NCBI GenBank assembly: GCA_022578965.1
Contig: MU400507.1
Span: forward strand, 186,001-250,000
Direction of reading: 5' to 3'
DNA length: 64,000 bases
From: Xylaria sp. FL1777
Lineage: Eukaryota; Ascomycota; Sordariomycetes; Xylariales; Xylariaceae
How positions within the stretch are numbered: the stretch's first letter is position 1; the number at the start of each line of letters is the position of its first letter. The translations under genes and the position numbers were made by a program. The notes under the pieces are model-generated. The model saw only the letters and a program-made list of their open reading frames with translations, did no database searches and was not told the DNA's origin. Shown here one piece after another: positions 1-11,845 of this stretch.

Positions 1-744
1 TTAAATTGACAATAAGGCTAAGCGAGCAGAGGTTCTTGGAGACGGGTTCCATGAGTTGGGTCTAAATTAGTCTAAATCCTCATTCCCCCAACAGGCCGCC
101 TCTCCATGTTAATGTTAGGTGTACACTGCGTGACCACCACGGCAGCCACTGCCTGTTGTGATAATGGCGTCTATTTAGGCATGCACACGGATTCTGGTTG
201 GTCACCTACCTACATATTTATGCATACCTGGGTAGTTCTCGGCGGTACCGCTCAGCCTCAAATCAACAGGTACGGTGACCCAAGTATCCAGCAACTCCCA
301 ATGTGGTTGTTTCGAGAAAGGTTGCCTGCAACCCCGCCTGGAGCCGTGCTCTAGGGATTCGAGGCGTTTTGAGGCTTTCATGAGACGACGTCCCATTGGA
401 ACCATGGATTATGTATACATACGCGTCTTCACCGCACGACCATGGTGGCATTACGGCCGTTCAACTCACACGGTGGTTTGTGGCTTGTTGGTCTCATTTC
501 CAATTGGCGCGCAATTGGCGGGTGTAGACATTGTGACTGGATCATTAGAGGTACATGTAGGCGCATATAACGAGTCCGTGAACAAGGATGAGCTGCATGT
601 TCACAAACATAACACAAGAGGCTGTCCGCTTGACATAGTATAGTAAGTAGTAAAGCCCGATCCCCAGTTCTGACAGACTCCCTTTTTTGCAACACGAAAA
701 TCCTCGGGCTAAGTATTTACGGTCCCTAAAACAAAATCCTCACT
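1..744. other. Gene-free 5' edge and promoter of the GDE1-type gene
   Basis: Short open frames on both strands here have no recognisable protein similarity and no plausible splice partners. I see no RNA gene or mobile element. The part nearest 744 presumably holds the promoter of the phosphodiesterase gene that starts at 745. Confidence 0.5.
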
Positions 745-3700
745 ATGAGGTTCGGTAGAGAGCTTTCTTGGCGCCAAGTCCCCATGTGGGCAGATTCCTA
801 CATCAATTATGACCACTGGAAATACCTGGCAAAGGCCGCAAAATCACAAGGTAGGTATTCATTTATCTCAAAACGAAATAGGTTCGTGAAGTGACGAACC
901 GATCCTTATTTCATTGCATCTACAGAGCTCAAGGCAGTGATCGCCCGCGATTCTCTGATGGTAGAAAACTTTCTCGGCCATAAATACGAAGTAGTTGCAC
1001 AGCACTTGGCCATATTGAATGACCAGTACGGCATAACACTAGAGTCATGGCACCAAGCGACTCTTCTTCGTTCTGTTCCCGATTATGAGAAACACGATAT
1101 CAGAGCTACTCTTACGGATATCTGTTCCCTACTCATATCTTTGAGCAGTTATATTACCGTCATCCTGAAAGCCGTGGAGCGAATCAGTTCCAAGACTACA
1201 GATGACCTCTATGAGTTGGAAAGTCTTGGAAGAGTCTTGCAAACAGCGACTATTACATGGGTCAATCACCTGAAAAGTATTAACTCTGTATTGCAGAATC
1301 TTCATCCGACTGAGTCCCTAGAGGAAGACAGTCCTTCCTTATTATTGGTGAACCATCATTCCGCCGAAGAGTTGCACCTCTTGAAGGAAGCAACAGGAGC
1401 TCTACGGCAAGACTCCGCCGCTGCGTTGGAAGAATGTTTCCAAGATGGAGCACTTGAAAGGAGCACCTTCAATAATCAAACAGTGCTCCTTGTTCTCACA
1501 AAAACTGCAATTCTCTGCTCGTCGTCGAAGTGCCTCCCACTTCTAGTGTCTCGGCTCAGCACGATTGGTGGTGTCATTCAGTACCGTTCTTATAATCCAC
1601 TTCGCCTTCGAATACTACATGCTGCGCGAAAAGAAGAGCAGGACTTTCCGGACCAGGATGCGCATCGGGGTGTTCAACTGATACTTGATAATCTACAATC
1701 TGCGCATTGGTCAAGCATATTACTAACCCCAGACTCAATGGGGCGTCTTGCTCTGCATTATGCAGCCCAGTATGGAATGACTGCTACATGCAAAGAGTTG
1801 ATTGAGCGTGTAAATTCACTGCAAAACTCTTCGGCAAAGGCCAATCTTCCCCCTTTCCTCCTCCCTGACCACCTGGGAGAAACGCCGCTGTCGATTGCTA
1901 TAAGTCAAGGACATGCCGAAATTATCAAGCTGTTTCTGGATTTATTACGGCCTACTGGAAATCGGGTACAACTCTCTAGCATCAACAACCTTGAAGAATT
2001 GAGTGATATTCTAATTTCATTGGCTATACGGTCGCAACGCACACATATCACAGAAATTCTCATCGACAACGAGCCTCAGCTTCTTACTCAACGCTTGAAG
2101 ATCGATGAGTTGTTATATCTGGCATCACAGTATGGTCAGGCATCGATTGTTGAAAAGTTACTAGGTTACACTAGCGACATTAATTTCCGAGAACGGGTGC
2201 AGGGCAGAACACCACTAATGATAGCCTCAATCTACGAACATGCAAGTGTTGTAGAACTGCTGTTGGCTCATCCAAGCTGTGATATCAATGTCTGTGACTA
2301 CAATGGCTGGACGGCTGTAGACCATGCTGCTTTCAGAGGTCCACCAGCCCTCGTCAAGACATTGCAAGGCCAGGGCAAAGAGTCTTCTGTCACCCTAGAC
2401 TCGTCAGAAAAGCATATCAACTTACCAGCCCAGCGCTCCAAGGGCCGAAATATTGCCTCTAAGGAGGTTGAGCTTGATACGAAGATGGGGGAGTACAGCC
2501 ATATCTTCATGAATCTCGGCCACTTCGACATGGAGAAAGAGTCTTCAATCCTTCAAATAGAAGCGTTCCGTCAGCTTGTCGCTCCTCTGCAAATACCAGA
2601 TAGCAGTCTGACACTTGAGATATCCGGTATTAACTGTGACACTGCTACCCCATATGTGATCTCATTTCCGATCCTCGAAGATCTCTCTAATGATCCTTTA
2701 CACTTTACTACGAAAGACCCTGATGCCGCTAAATTATTATTTAGAGTCTACAGCTCTGTACTGAGAAGTGACAATGACGTGAAAAAATCGTCACTCGTTG
2801 GCTCAGCTATTGCCTCCCTCAAGGACGCTCGGGAGGGGCTCGGTAAATACTTGGAGAGTCTTGAGAGGGACTATACAGTTTCTCTAGTCTCCTCAGATGC
2901 TTTTGGAAGCAATTATGCTGGGAGCTTCACCTTCACGTTTGTTATTGCTAAACCTTTTTCTTCTCAGGGACCATTACCAACTCCCTCAAAGCTCGGCCTG
3001 AGACGAGACGACTCGCCTTGGATTGCCGGACACCGTGGTACGGGCTCGGTGAATCGCAAGCGTCAAACTGCAAGTTAGCTAACATGGACCAGGACTTGGC
3101 CAGAACAACGCAAAGAAGGACCGTTTGCAACTAGGCGAAAACACCATGGATGTACGCAGCAGCCTCGGATCTGGACAACTTCATGTTTATTGGTGTCATC
3201 TAACATGCATAGTCATTCCATGCGGCTCTTAAACAAGGAGCGGATATTCTTGAAGTATTCACCTTTCCTCCTATCTTTGCCCACGCCTTCGCTAATCAAA
3301 GTCTCAGTTTGGTAAGTTGCTGTGTTTCTACAGCCACTCGCTTGCCGTAGCTTCTCGATCCTTACGGCAATCAGATATCCAAGTCACAAGAGACTTGACC
3401 CCGGTGATATATCACGACTTTCTAGTCAGCGAGACTGGGACGGACGCTCCCATGCACGCCATCACATATGAACAAGTTAGTGGAATCTAAACACTAGCTT
3501 AGCTTTCTTTAAGTAGAACTAAACCTAAGATTATAGTTTATGGTGCCAAGCACAATGCAAGATAGCACCGTACGTCCTTCATGGACGTCAGACTCGCTTC
3601 TGCGGACGGCCGAATCAAAGCTATCGCAAAGACCACGAGCAGGCTCAGTAGGCCAGCTACCTTTAAATAATGTTGATGTGATAGCGAGGCTCATGTCTAC

Positions 3701-4441
3701 CTTTAACTTGCACAACTTTGGCTTCAAAGGCAATGTTGGAAGTGAATGTATCCATGGGCCTTTTATAACACTCCAACAGTTGCTCGTGCAAATCGATCCG
3801 TCAGTCTGCTTCGACATCGAACTAAGTATGATACCAAGGCGTAGCAATCAATTATGACTATGCTTGAGGTTTCTAATATTACTTCGTAGAGTATCCGATG
3901 TTATTCGAAGCCCGTGACTTCGAAATGGACACGTTCGCCATGGAACTGAACACTTACCTCGACGCCACCCTTGCAATCGTATACCGATACGGCGGGAAGA
4001 GACCGATCTTCTTCTCCTCCTTCAGCCCAGAGCTCTGCATTCTACTGGCGACCAAGCAGCAACTATACCCAGTTCTGTTTCTTACCGAATCAGGTTACAT
4101 CCCGACCCGGGACATCCGTGCCATCTCCTTCCAAGAGGCTGTCCGATTCGCCAGAAAATGGAATCTCGAGGGTGTTGTGGTGCGCTCGCAGCCAATTGTT
4201 GCATCCCCAAGGCTAGTTGGCCTAGTGAAGAGCTCAGGGCTGGTTTGTGCTTCGTGGGGAGACCTCAACGACGACCTGGAGTGTGCAAAGGTGCTTAGAA
4301 TTTGTCTCCGGCTTGTTTTCTTCTACATTTCTCGTGGAGTATACCACTAACTTTGGCATCTAGGCACAAGCGAATGTTCACCTGGACGTCATTATTACAA
4401 ATAGGGTTGGGGAGGTTGTCAGAGCCCTGAATCGCAGATGA
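745..4441 (+). CDS. GDE1: SPX-ankyrin-GDPD glycerophosphodiester phosphodiesterase (GDE1-type)
   Basis: Predicted 1063-residue enzyme hydrolysing glycerophosphodiesters such as glycerophosphocholine. Exons: 745-850, 926-3037, 3093-3151, 3213-3254, 3308-3311, 3375-3475, 3537-3825, 3890-4290, 4364-4441; the sum is divisible by three. The N-terminus (MRFGRELSW, then INYDHWKYL) matches the start of an SPX domain. Ankyrin-like repeats lie at about residues 300-510, then a GDPD domain. The GDPD signature is intact: H738-R739-G740, E755-N756, E773-F774-D775, H788-D789, and a later FDIEL motif. The fifth exon is only 4 nt (TTTG), but it is the only canonical way I found to restore the E-F-D metal-binding motif. 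The SPX helices are diverged and carry few of the usual lysines, so phosphate or inositol-pyrophosphate sensing may be altered. A NUC-2/PHO81-like regulator is the alternative; complete catalytic residues favour an enzyme. Confidence 0.85.
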
Positions 4442-4916
4442 ACTTGGAATAGACTAGCTTTGGGGTGAATGCCGTCGAGGACAAATAGAGACGAGGACGT
4501 GGCTTTGGGCGAGAGGTGATAGATCTAACTAACTTGAGTTATTCCTTATCCCTTAAGAAAATAAGAATGTTTGCTGTTGGATATTGCAGAGGTGTGACAC
4601 GGGCATCCCACGACCGCTGACCGCGAGGTTACTCCGATGAAACACTCAGGTATCACTAGAAACCCCACATCCTGTATAAATCAAGGCAGGCACCAGTATA
4701 TTTATCTAGTATACGAGGTAGGTACACTGCTTCCGACGTAAATCAGGAGCTATGCACCGGCAGTACAGGTAGAGTAAGTAAGTACCTGAGACCTACCTAT
4801 GTATATGTAGATAGCTAGTGGGGCAATATTGGTGTACCTACAGAGGTACCTACCTAAACCTTCAGCATTAAAGACCCCGCCCCCGCCTCCGTCCTATCTT
4901 CGATCAAGCTGCCATC
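4442..4916. other. Intergenic spacer with TAGGTA/TACCTA words, upstream of VPS36
   Basis: No coding signal. Between about 4715 and 4860 the words AGGTA, ACCTACCTA and AGGTACCTACCTA recur on both strands, as in several other spacers of this window. Contains the presumed VPS36 promoter. Confidence 0.5.
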
Positions 4917-6858
4917 ATGTTCCTGAAGCAGATAGACCTCACCACAGCCCTTCGACCCTCATATCTGCCTGACGAGGTGCTTCTTTTTGTCCAGGACAAT
5001 GTAGGGCTCTACGAGGGGTAAGCATGCGTCTCGAGCCGTATCCTGAATGTCGCCACTGACGATCTCGTGCTCCGGCACTCGCAGCAAGTATAAACTCCCC
5101 AACCAACAATGCGGCCAAGTCTACTTGACATCGCATCGGATTTGCTACGTCGACACGCAGCACCCTAGAAAATACTCGGTTGCCCTAGACCTCAGGGATG
5201 TCGAGCGCTATGAATTCTATGCGGGATTTCTGAAGTCGTCCGCAAAGGTGACGCTGATCCCCAAGCCGGCAAAACGCGCATCGCTGCAGTCGAGGGCGGC
5301 AGCGGCAGCGGCGGCGGCATCCTCCTCGTCCATATCAATATCGGACCCTTTGCTACGGTCTCCGCCTTCGAACCACTCCCAGGCGAGTACGGCGACATGG
5401 GTCTGCAAGATATGTAGCTTCCCCAACCCCGTCCCCTCCAACTTCGACCCTACCACCGCAACTGCGCACACACCATTGCCGCCATGTCTAGCTTGCGGGA
5501 TTAAACCGGCCCTGACCGAAGTCTTGAAGGCCGCTATATCGAATGTAGCGAGTCGACAGTCGAACCCTGGACTCGACAGTATTGGTAACTTTGGCTCGTT
5601 GCAAATCAGCCCCCCCTCACAAAGCTCTGCGAATACCGATGGCTTCCAGTGCCCTCGCTGCACATTCTCTAATCACCCTTCTTTGTTGTCTTGCGAAATA
5701 TGCGGTGCACCTTTGATATCGAAAGATGTCCCGGCATTAGCTACACAGCAGCCGCCGAGAACAGAGTCTCCTGGGCCAACGTTGACGCTGGGAGGTGTTA
5801 CAGGTCTGGAGAATCCCGAGAGTGTCAAGGTATCGTTTAGGAATGGAGGCGAGAAGATTTTCTATGAGAGACTGAAGGGTGCGATGACTCAGAGAAAATG
5901 GCTCTTGCACGAAGCGCCACCCGTTCCAACCAGCAGTATGGCAAATGGAGGAGGCGAAGCAGGCTCAATATCCCGGTCCGATTCAGGCTCCGGCCGCAAG
6001 AAGGCAGCGGGCATAGCGGGGCTAGAGCAGATGGGTCTAGATCGGCGGAAGAACAATGAGCGGATGATCGGCAGCAGTTTCGAAGATCTAGAGGCACTGA
6101 TGGCATCCGCTAAGGAGATCGTAGCTCTAGCTGAGTCCTTTGCTCGACAAGTTGGGAACGGGACAGATAATGCTACCACCGAAGCCAACGCTCTACTCGC
6201 CGAATCGGCGAGTCAGCTAGGACTCGTTACCACCAAGGACATTGTTGGAGGTCGAAGCGGCTCGGGCTCTGAATCCCTTTACCTGTCTGAGCTATCTAGG
6301 AATTTAGCCGAATTTTTGACAGATGATGCTCGGGGCGTGCTCAAGAAAGCCGGCGGTATTATGAATCTAGTGGATCTATGGGCCATGTTTAACAGAGCAC
6401 GTGGAGGTGTTGAGCTCGTCAGCCCGAACGATTTCGAGAAAGCGGCTCGACTGTGGGAAAAATTGAAACTCCCTGTGCGATTACGAACTTTTAAGAGCGG
6501 TGTCATGGTTGTACAAAGCCGTGACCGAACAGATGAATTCACTATCAGAACCCTATTGGCCTGGCTGAGAGATTTACATGAAATCCCCCCGGAGAGGGAA
6601 GTGCCTTGGGATTGGCAGATGTTCGGACGTGGAGTTACAGCTCATGACACGGCCGACCGGTTTGGGTGGAGCATTGGCGTGGCCGAAGAAGAATTAGAGA
6701 TGGCTGAGGAGAGAGGTGTTCTATGTCGAGAAGAGAGTCTAGAAGGCCTGAAGTTCTGGGAGAATCTCATTGACACCGGAGAGCACCGGCATCGTCCACG
6801 GCAGGCCACAAATTCTGACAAAATTATTGAGGCTCTGAGTGCCAATGGTATGATTTGA
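4917..6858 (+). CDS. VPS36: ESCRT-II subunit Vps36
   Basis: Predicted 624-residue subunit of ESCRT-II, which acts on endosomes to sort ubiquitinated membrane cargo into multivesicular bodies. Exons 4917-5017 and 5085-6858; the first supplies the conserved start (MFLKQIDLTTALRPSYLPDE). The split GLUE/PH domain starts at residue 1 and resumes near TGLENPESVKVSF. Two zinc fingers sit between the halves, as in yeast Vps36: a spread CxxC...CxxC finger (VCKIC ... CLAC) and a classical NZF finger (CPRC ... CEIC), the ubiquitin-binding type. The C-terminal half, from about GLEQMGLDRRKNNERM, is the EAP30 winged-helix domain. A poly-Ala/Ser stretch follows the first PH half. Same orientation as the GDE1-type gene. 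Confidence 0.95.
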
Positions 6859-7149
6859 GCATCCCTGGTAGAAAATTCACGATTGGATGCCCCAGTTACC
6901 TAGTCAGCATTCGTTGGCTCAAAGATAATTGTGCGCATACCATATCATAGACTCTAGAGCTATCTTCGCAACGTACACCGAAGCCCAAAACTTAACTTCC
7001 CAAATCTGAGATATCGTTCGGAGAAAAGAGCTGGTATCTAACAAAACATTCCACCACCTGCTTGCTTAAACCATATCTCAAAACATACAATTCTATGAAT
7101 CTCGTACAATCAACGCTAGTCTAGTGTGGTTGCATGATCATTTCTGTAT

Positions 7150-8130
7150 CTAAGAGAGCCTCTCCATTAGGTTCCTGCGAACCTTCATATTGACCGTGCC
7201 GCCAAGCCCGAAAGCCGGGACAATGCGGCCAACCCTGGCGGCGGAACTTATCAGCCAATTTTTCCGTATGAGCGTCCAGCGATCGGCCCACGAAACACCG
7301 CCAACACCACCGGGACGATTATACATGTCCAGACCTAGGAGGTGGATAGGCGTCGAGAGTAGCTGGACGGCGGCCGGTGCAGCAAACTGAGCGATCGTCT
7401 GACCACTGACTCTTCGGCGCATCTCGGCGCTCAAGTGCTCCGAGATGACGGGACCCAGCAGCGGCGGGACATTGAAGGATGCAAAGATCGTCAGACAGTC
7501 GCGCAGCGCGAAGAGCGCGTAGCTGGGCAACGGTACGGGTCGCGGCGGCCCGCCCGGCCCAAACATCTTCACGTATACCTGATCTTTGTAGATGCAGAGA
7601 CCGATGTTGGCCGCGGAGGATGCGGCGAACTTATCCGTCCCCGAAGATACGTATGTCGCGGGCGTGCCGCGCACCGTCGAAGTAGCCGTGTCGAGAGTGT
7701 TCGCCGTCAGGTACGTGCCGCCATATAACATGAAGATGAGCGCTACCGGCTGCGAGAAAAGCACGGTGTGGGGACGTGTTATTAAAGTGCGTAGAGAGGT
7801 CTTGAGGCTTTGTGCGAGGGTGCTGCGGCCCGATGCGTTTTCCATGATGGACCTATTGAGTAATCGGGTTAATATCGCTATGTTGGTAGGGGTATCAGAA
7901 ACCAGTAATGGCCATAATACGGACCTGTCAATGATAGATATGACCGGTGCGATCATAGACGCAGCGCACGCGGCGCTCACAGCATCAGCGCCGAGCCGAA
8001 AGCCTAGGTTCTTCGTGTTCCATTGTTGGGACAGTTTTGAGGGCATCTTGATGGCCTGCGGTTCGGTAGGGACCGGGAGACCCGGCGCCGGTACTGTTTC
8101 AGTGAGGTTGGAGATTTTGTCGTTCTTCAT
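7150..8130 (-). CDS. Conserved fungal multi-pass membrane protein, carrier-like, function unknown
   Basis: Single-exon gene for 326 residues. I recognise the type as one conserved among filamentous ascomycetes but cannot assign a function. It has several hydrophobic, Ala/Gly-rich segments (about residues 48-80, 118-140, 205-230 and 240-265) separated by basic loops, which recalls mitochondrial-carrier-like proteins, but no clean PxDxxR carrier motif is visible. The N-terminus is hydrophilic with no signal peptide. It is convergent with VPS36 and shares the 8131-9458 spacer with the S9 peptidase-like gene. A mitochondrial inner membrane protein is a reasonable inference, not shown by the sequence. 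Confidence 0.8.
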   Translation of the reverse strand: MKNDKISNLTETVPAPGLPVPTEPQAIKMPSKLSQQWNTKNLGFRLGADAVSAACAASMIAPVISIIDRSVLWPLLVSDTPTNIAILTRLLNRSIMENASGRSTLAQSLKTSLRTLITRPHTVLFSQPVALIFMLYGGTYLTANTLDTATSTVRGTPATYVSSGTDKFAASSAANIGLCIYKDQVYVKMFGPGGPPRPVPLPSYALFALRDCLTIFASFNVPPLLGPVISEHLSAEMRRRVSGQTIAQFAAPAAVQLLSTPIHLLGLDMYNRPGGVGGVSWADRWTLIRKNWLISSAARVGRIVPAFGLGGTVNMKVRRNLMERLS

Positions 8131-9458
8131 GGTTTGCTTCGGGCCGCTCCGGGAGGTCGATAATCGTTCTCCAACCGGAAGACTATCAACTGAATGACAG
8201 GGCAGATATCCAGCAGCACTCTCTACCTAACTGTTCGGGAGGTCGCGAGAACGAGAGGCAAGGAACGAAGAGGCTTTGTAGCCCATTGGAATCGGCATTT
8301 ATAGGACCTGTCGCGACGATTGGCGCTGTAGAAGCAGATATTTCAACCAACCAACCAACCAACCAGCAATCAATTAATCGTCCGCGTAGGCGTCTCTCCT
8401 TCTAGTTCTAGCGACGGACAGCTCCAACGAGGTGATTCCGGGAGTGAGAAGGGAGCGAGATAACAAAACAGTACTGCCGGTTATTCGAGTTGGAGTAATA
8501 GCATGATGGAGTCGACAGCCTGGGTACATCGTCTATACAGTCTCGTAATATGCGCAAAATCAGCACGGAGGCGCGAATATGCCTCCCGCTGCCGTTCGCG
8601 CTCTGATCTCTGATCCGTCTGTCTGGTAGGAAATGTGGGCTTCTTATCTCGACCCGATGAGCCCCGGCATCGGAGAGAAAACGCCCGATAAGCACGCCAT
8701 CGATACAGTACCTACATGGAAGTACCGGTACAGTGCGACAGTCTCCTCTCCAAGACCGCCATCCGAGCCTATCACCATCAATGTATTATGCTGTACGTAT
8801 TGTTTTGTGCAGTCCGCGGCTATTGTTTTTTACCGCAGCTTTGTACTAGGTATTATGCGTTTCGTCAATTTACTCAGCATTATCCTCCAATTCCTTGTGC
8901 TACGGGATGGTATCCCTTATTAGGTATCCCTTAGACATGAGCCAGGCCATTAAGATCGCGTTGAGCGACACAGCTCCAAGAGCTTCACAGACGCTTTTAT
9001 TCAAATTTTGAATATGAGTATATACGCGATACAAGACAATTGACTTGTAGGTACCTATAATACGTGGTTTATCTTCAACATATCTTGAAGATGACTTTGA
9101 TTGGCATCGCGGTGGGGAAAACCTCAACTGGGAGGAGCATCATGTTCAATTCACAGAATTGCCACTAGCTTCTGAACGCAAGTCAAATCGTATCACTGTG
9201 TATATCGACATGGCTTCCTAATGAAACGCTTCACGAGTTATACGCCAAGCTACGACCATGAACAAAACCAAATCGCGGGGAAAAGCAAAAGGGGGAGAAG
9301 AGCTTGTGCGCCATGTGCTCTAGGCTACCATATTCCTTCCCGCCCTAAATACGCAAGACCGCGTAATCCCATCAACACTTTGTTATTAGTTAAACGTTGC
9401 AAAATCTCTAGCTGGTAGGTTGCTCGTCCTAAGAATCTGTAGTAGTGTCGTCTTTTGC
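8131..9458. other. Divergent intergenic region
   Basis: About 1.3 kb between the membrane-protein gene (-) and the S9 peptidase-like gene (+), so it should carry both promoters. Short open frames here look random. The only distinct structure is a small AACC repeat near 8344. Confidence 0.5.
8344..8364. repeat. Short (AACC)n microsatellite
   Basis: About five uninterrupted copies of the tetranucleotide CAAC/AACC. It lies in the upstream region of the membrane-protein gene. Confidence 0.8.
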
Positions 9459-11845
9459 ATGTTCTTGTCGCTCATTCACAATATGATTGTTGACAACTTT
9501 ACCCCTGAGATCTTGATCTCAGCTCCTCGGAGAGGACCGGCTATACCTAATGACGATGGGACACTCGCTTTGTATACAGAGTCGACACATCAGATCGGCG
9601 GGAAGACTAGGAAAGAATTCTACGTTCTGGACATCACGACGGGAATGTCCTGTTGCATTCTTCACGATGATCAGGCCTATGAGCCTATCTGGCTTGGTGA
9701 TGGCTCCAACACTATAATCTATCTCAAGAGCGGAGGTATGGGAGTCACGTTCATTCTCACCATTAATTTCGACAGTTTTCCTCTCGAGCCTTCTATCGTC
9801 GGTCATATTCGTGCCCCGGTGCGTTGTCTTAAAACCAAGGCCCTCGGTGACGGGACACTGGCGTTCACAGTCTTGGGGTGTGTAGACACAGATGGTAAGC
9901 TTCTGAACACCGATAGTAGAAAAACTCATGCTGGAAGAGTATATTATTCTCCTCGGCTACGATATGTAAGTTGTCGCATACATATCTTAGTAACCTCTTT
10001 TCTGACCGGCCATATAACCGGTGCTAATTTCGCCTCTAGGGAGATTTACAGAAGGAACCCCATACTTATTCTATCTGGTACTCGACCCTCTCGAAGCAAG
10101 ATGGTACCTGGAGAATTGCCGGAGATCTGCATAATGCCTTGGAAGCCACCAATGTACAGATGCTCCCGGAGGAGAGGTGCCTCTATGGGGATGCAAAGAA
10201 CCAGTACGATCTGTGCAAAAATGGAATCATCGTCACCGCAGACAGCTCAGAGTACCGGGATCCAGCTTGGAGCGACGTGAGCAATATCTACTACATCCGC
10301 GTGCACTCATTTGAAGTGGGAACTGTCGAGGCACCAATGAAAATCAATCTACAGCGTGAAGGATATCATGGCATCTGCACTCTACCGCTCTTCAGCCCAG
10401 ACGGCTCTATGATCGCCTTCTTGCGTAGTCAGGGATTGAATCGTGAAGAGTCGCAGATCTACGTATATCATACCGCGGAATCTCAAAATGCTGTTAGCGT
10501 GTTTAACATGGTGACCGGGCGACCTTGGACCCTATCGCCGACCGGATTTCGGTTCTCCGCAGACGGCCATTCTCTCTATATCACGGCAGAAGACTGCGGT
10601 AAAGTCGGACTCTATAATCTTAACCTCCAGCCGAACGCGTATCCACAGGCTCTTCTGCGGAACGGAACGGTATCGGCCTACTACCCCCTTGGACGGAGCG
10701 ATAGCGGCAAAGTCTTGGTGACGAGCTCAAGCTTCGTCGAAACGTGTCTCTATCAGGTCGTCTCTCACGATGTTACCCTCGAACCCATCATGGTATGGTC
10801 GGCGTCAGACAACGGGGCTAAACTTGGGTTATCGCCGAAGCAGATTTCGGAGATCTATTTTGAGGGCGGCGGTAACTATATTGTCCATGCATGGGTAGTG
10901 AAACCTCGATACTTCGACGAGAGCCAGAAGTACCCGCTGGCGATATTGGTGCACGACGGCGCCCCCGCCAACGCCTGGCTCAACGCCTGGAACACGAAGG
11001 TAGGGAAATAATCCTTTCCGCAAGATAAAGATAGTCACGTCTGATGCGAGGCAGTGGAACGCCGCGGCTTGGGCCGAGCAAGGTTTCGTCGTTGTGCTTC
11101 CCAATATCACAGGCAGTACGGGTTACGGGCAAGACTTCGCAACAGGTTCGTGTCGATTAATTCTCTGAAGTATATTCAACTCAATGATTATAGCTATTCA
11201 TAACGACTGGAGTGGTCGGCCGTACGACGATCTAGTCAACTGTCTCTACACTCTCAGGGACATTCCCGGCGTCGATGTCGACAACGCCGTCATTGCCGGA
11301 GCAGGATATGGTGGCTACTTGATGAACTGGATACAGGGACATCCTCTCGCCAGACGTGTGAGTGAAGGTCATGTCCAAGTAGCGTCTAGTTTCCTGAAAG
11401 ATTTGAAATTGACGCTTCCCATGCATAGTTCAAAGCCATGGTTTGCCACGCCGGCATATTCAACACCCAATCCAGAGACCTACAGTCTAACCCCCTCGAA
11501 TGCAGCGAATATAACGGTGAACTCCCACTATTAGCGGTAGACCCGGTCACCCTACACCGCTGCAACCCAGCACATGCGTCTCTGCTTCGGAATTGGAAGA
11601 CTCCCATGCTCGTAATTCACAATGAGAGAGATCCCGTCTTCCCTGTTAGCGAGGGTCTAGCGGCGTACAACAACCTACAGTCCCTGGATGTGCCTTCGAA
11701 GTTCTTGACGTTTACTGATGAAGGGCATGACGTGTTGAAGGAGGAGAATTTGCTCGAGTGGTATCGACAAGTTTTTGCTTGGGTCAATGGATTAACAAGG
11801 ATTACTTCAGAGGTTGGGCACACTCACAATACTAATACTACTTGA
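9459..11845 (+). CDS. S9 prolyl oligopeptidase family, dipeptidyl-peptidase 5 type, nucleophile Ser replaced by Gly
   Basis: Predicted 712-residue protein; exons 9459-9965, 10040-10999, 11055-11145, 11194-11357, 11429-11845, all with canonical splice sites and consistent phases. The N-terminal part (about 1-440) is beta-propeller-like. The C-terminal part is an alpha/beta-hydrolase matching fungal DPP5 ([16 protein letters not shown], then [13 protein letters not shown], then [15 protein letters not shown]). In S9 peptidases the nucleophile lies in GxSxGG. Here the motif is G-A-G-Y-G-G with glycine 557 at codon 11304-11306, while Asp642 and His674 are retained. It should therefore lack normal peptidase activity unless the base is wrong. 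Secreted DPP5 has a signal peptide; from the first in-frame ATG (9459) only a weak hydrophobic stretch precedes the mature-like region, and an in-frame stop lies at 9387. The true 5' end is uncertain and an unseen first exon is possible. Confidence 0.82.

Noticed and set aside
275..643. 122-codon plus-strand ORF near the left edge
   Set aside because: No recognisable domain and composition typical of random reading. It overlaps other equally long frames on both strands.
3255..3374. Frameshift or pseudogene in the GDE1-type gene
   Set aside because: No single canonical intron keeps the frame, which first looked like decay. A 4-nt exon with two canonical introns restores the conserved Glu-Phe-Asp and the rest of the gene is intact.
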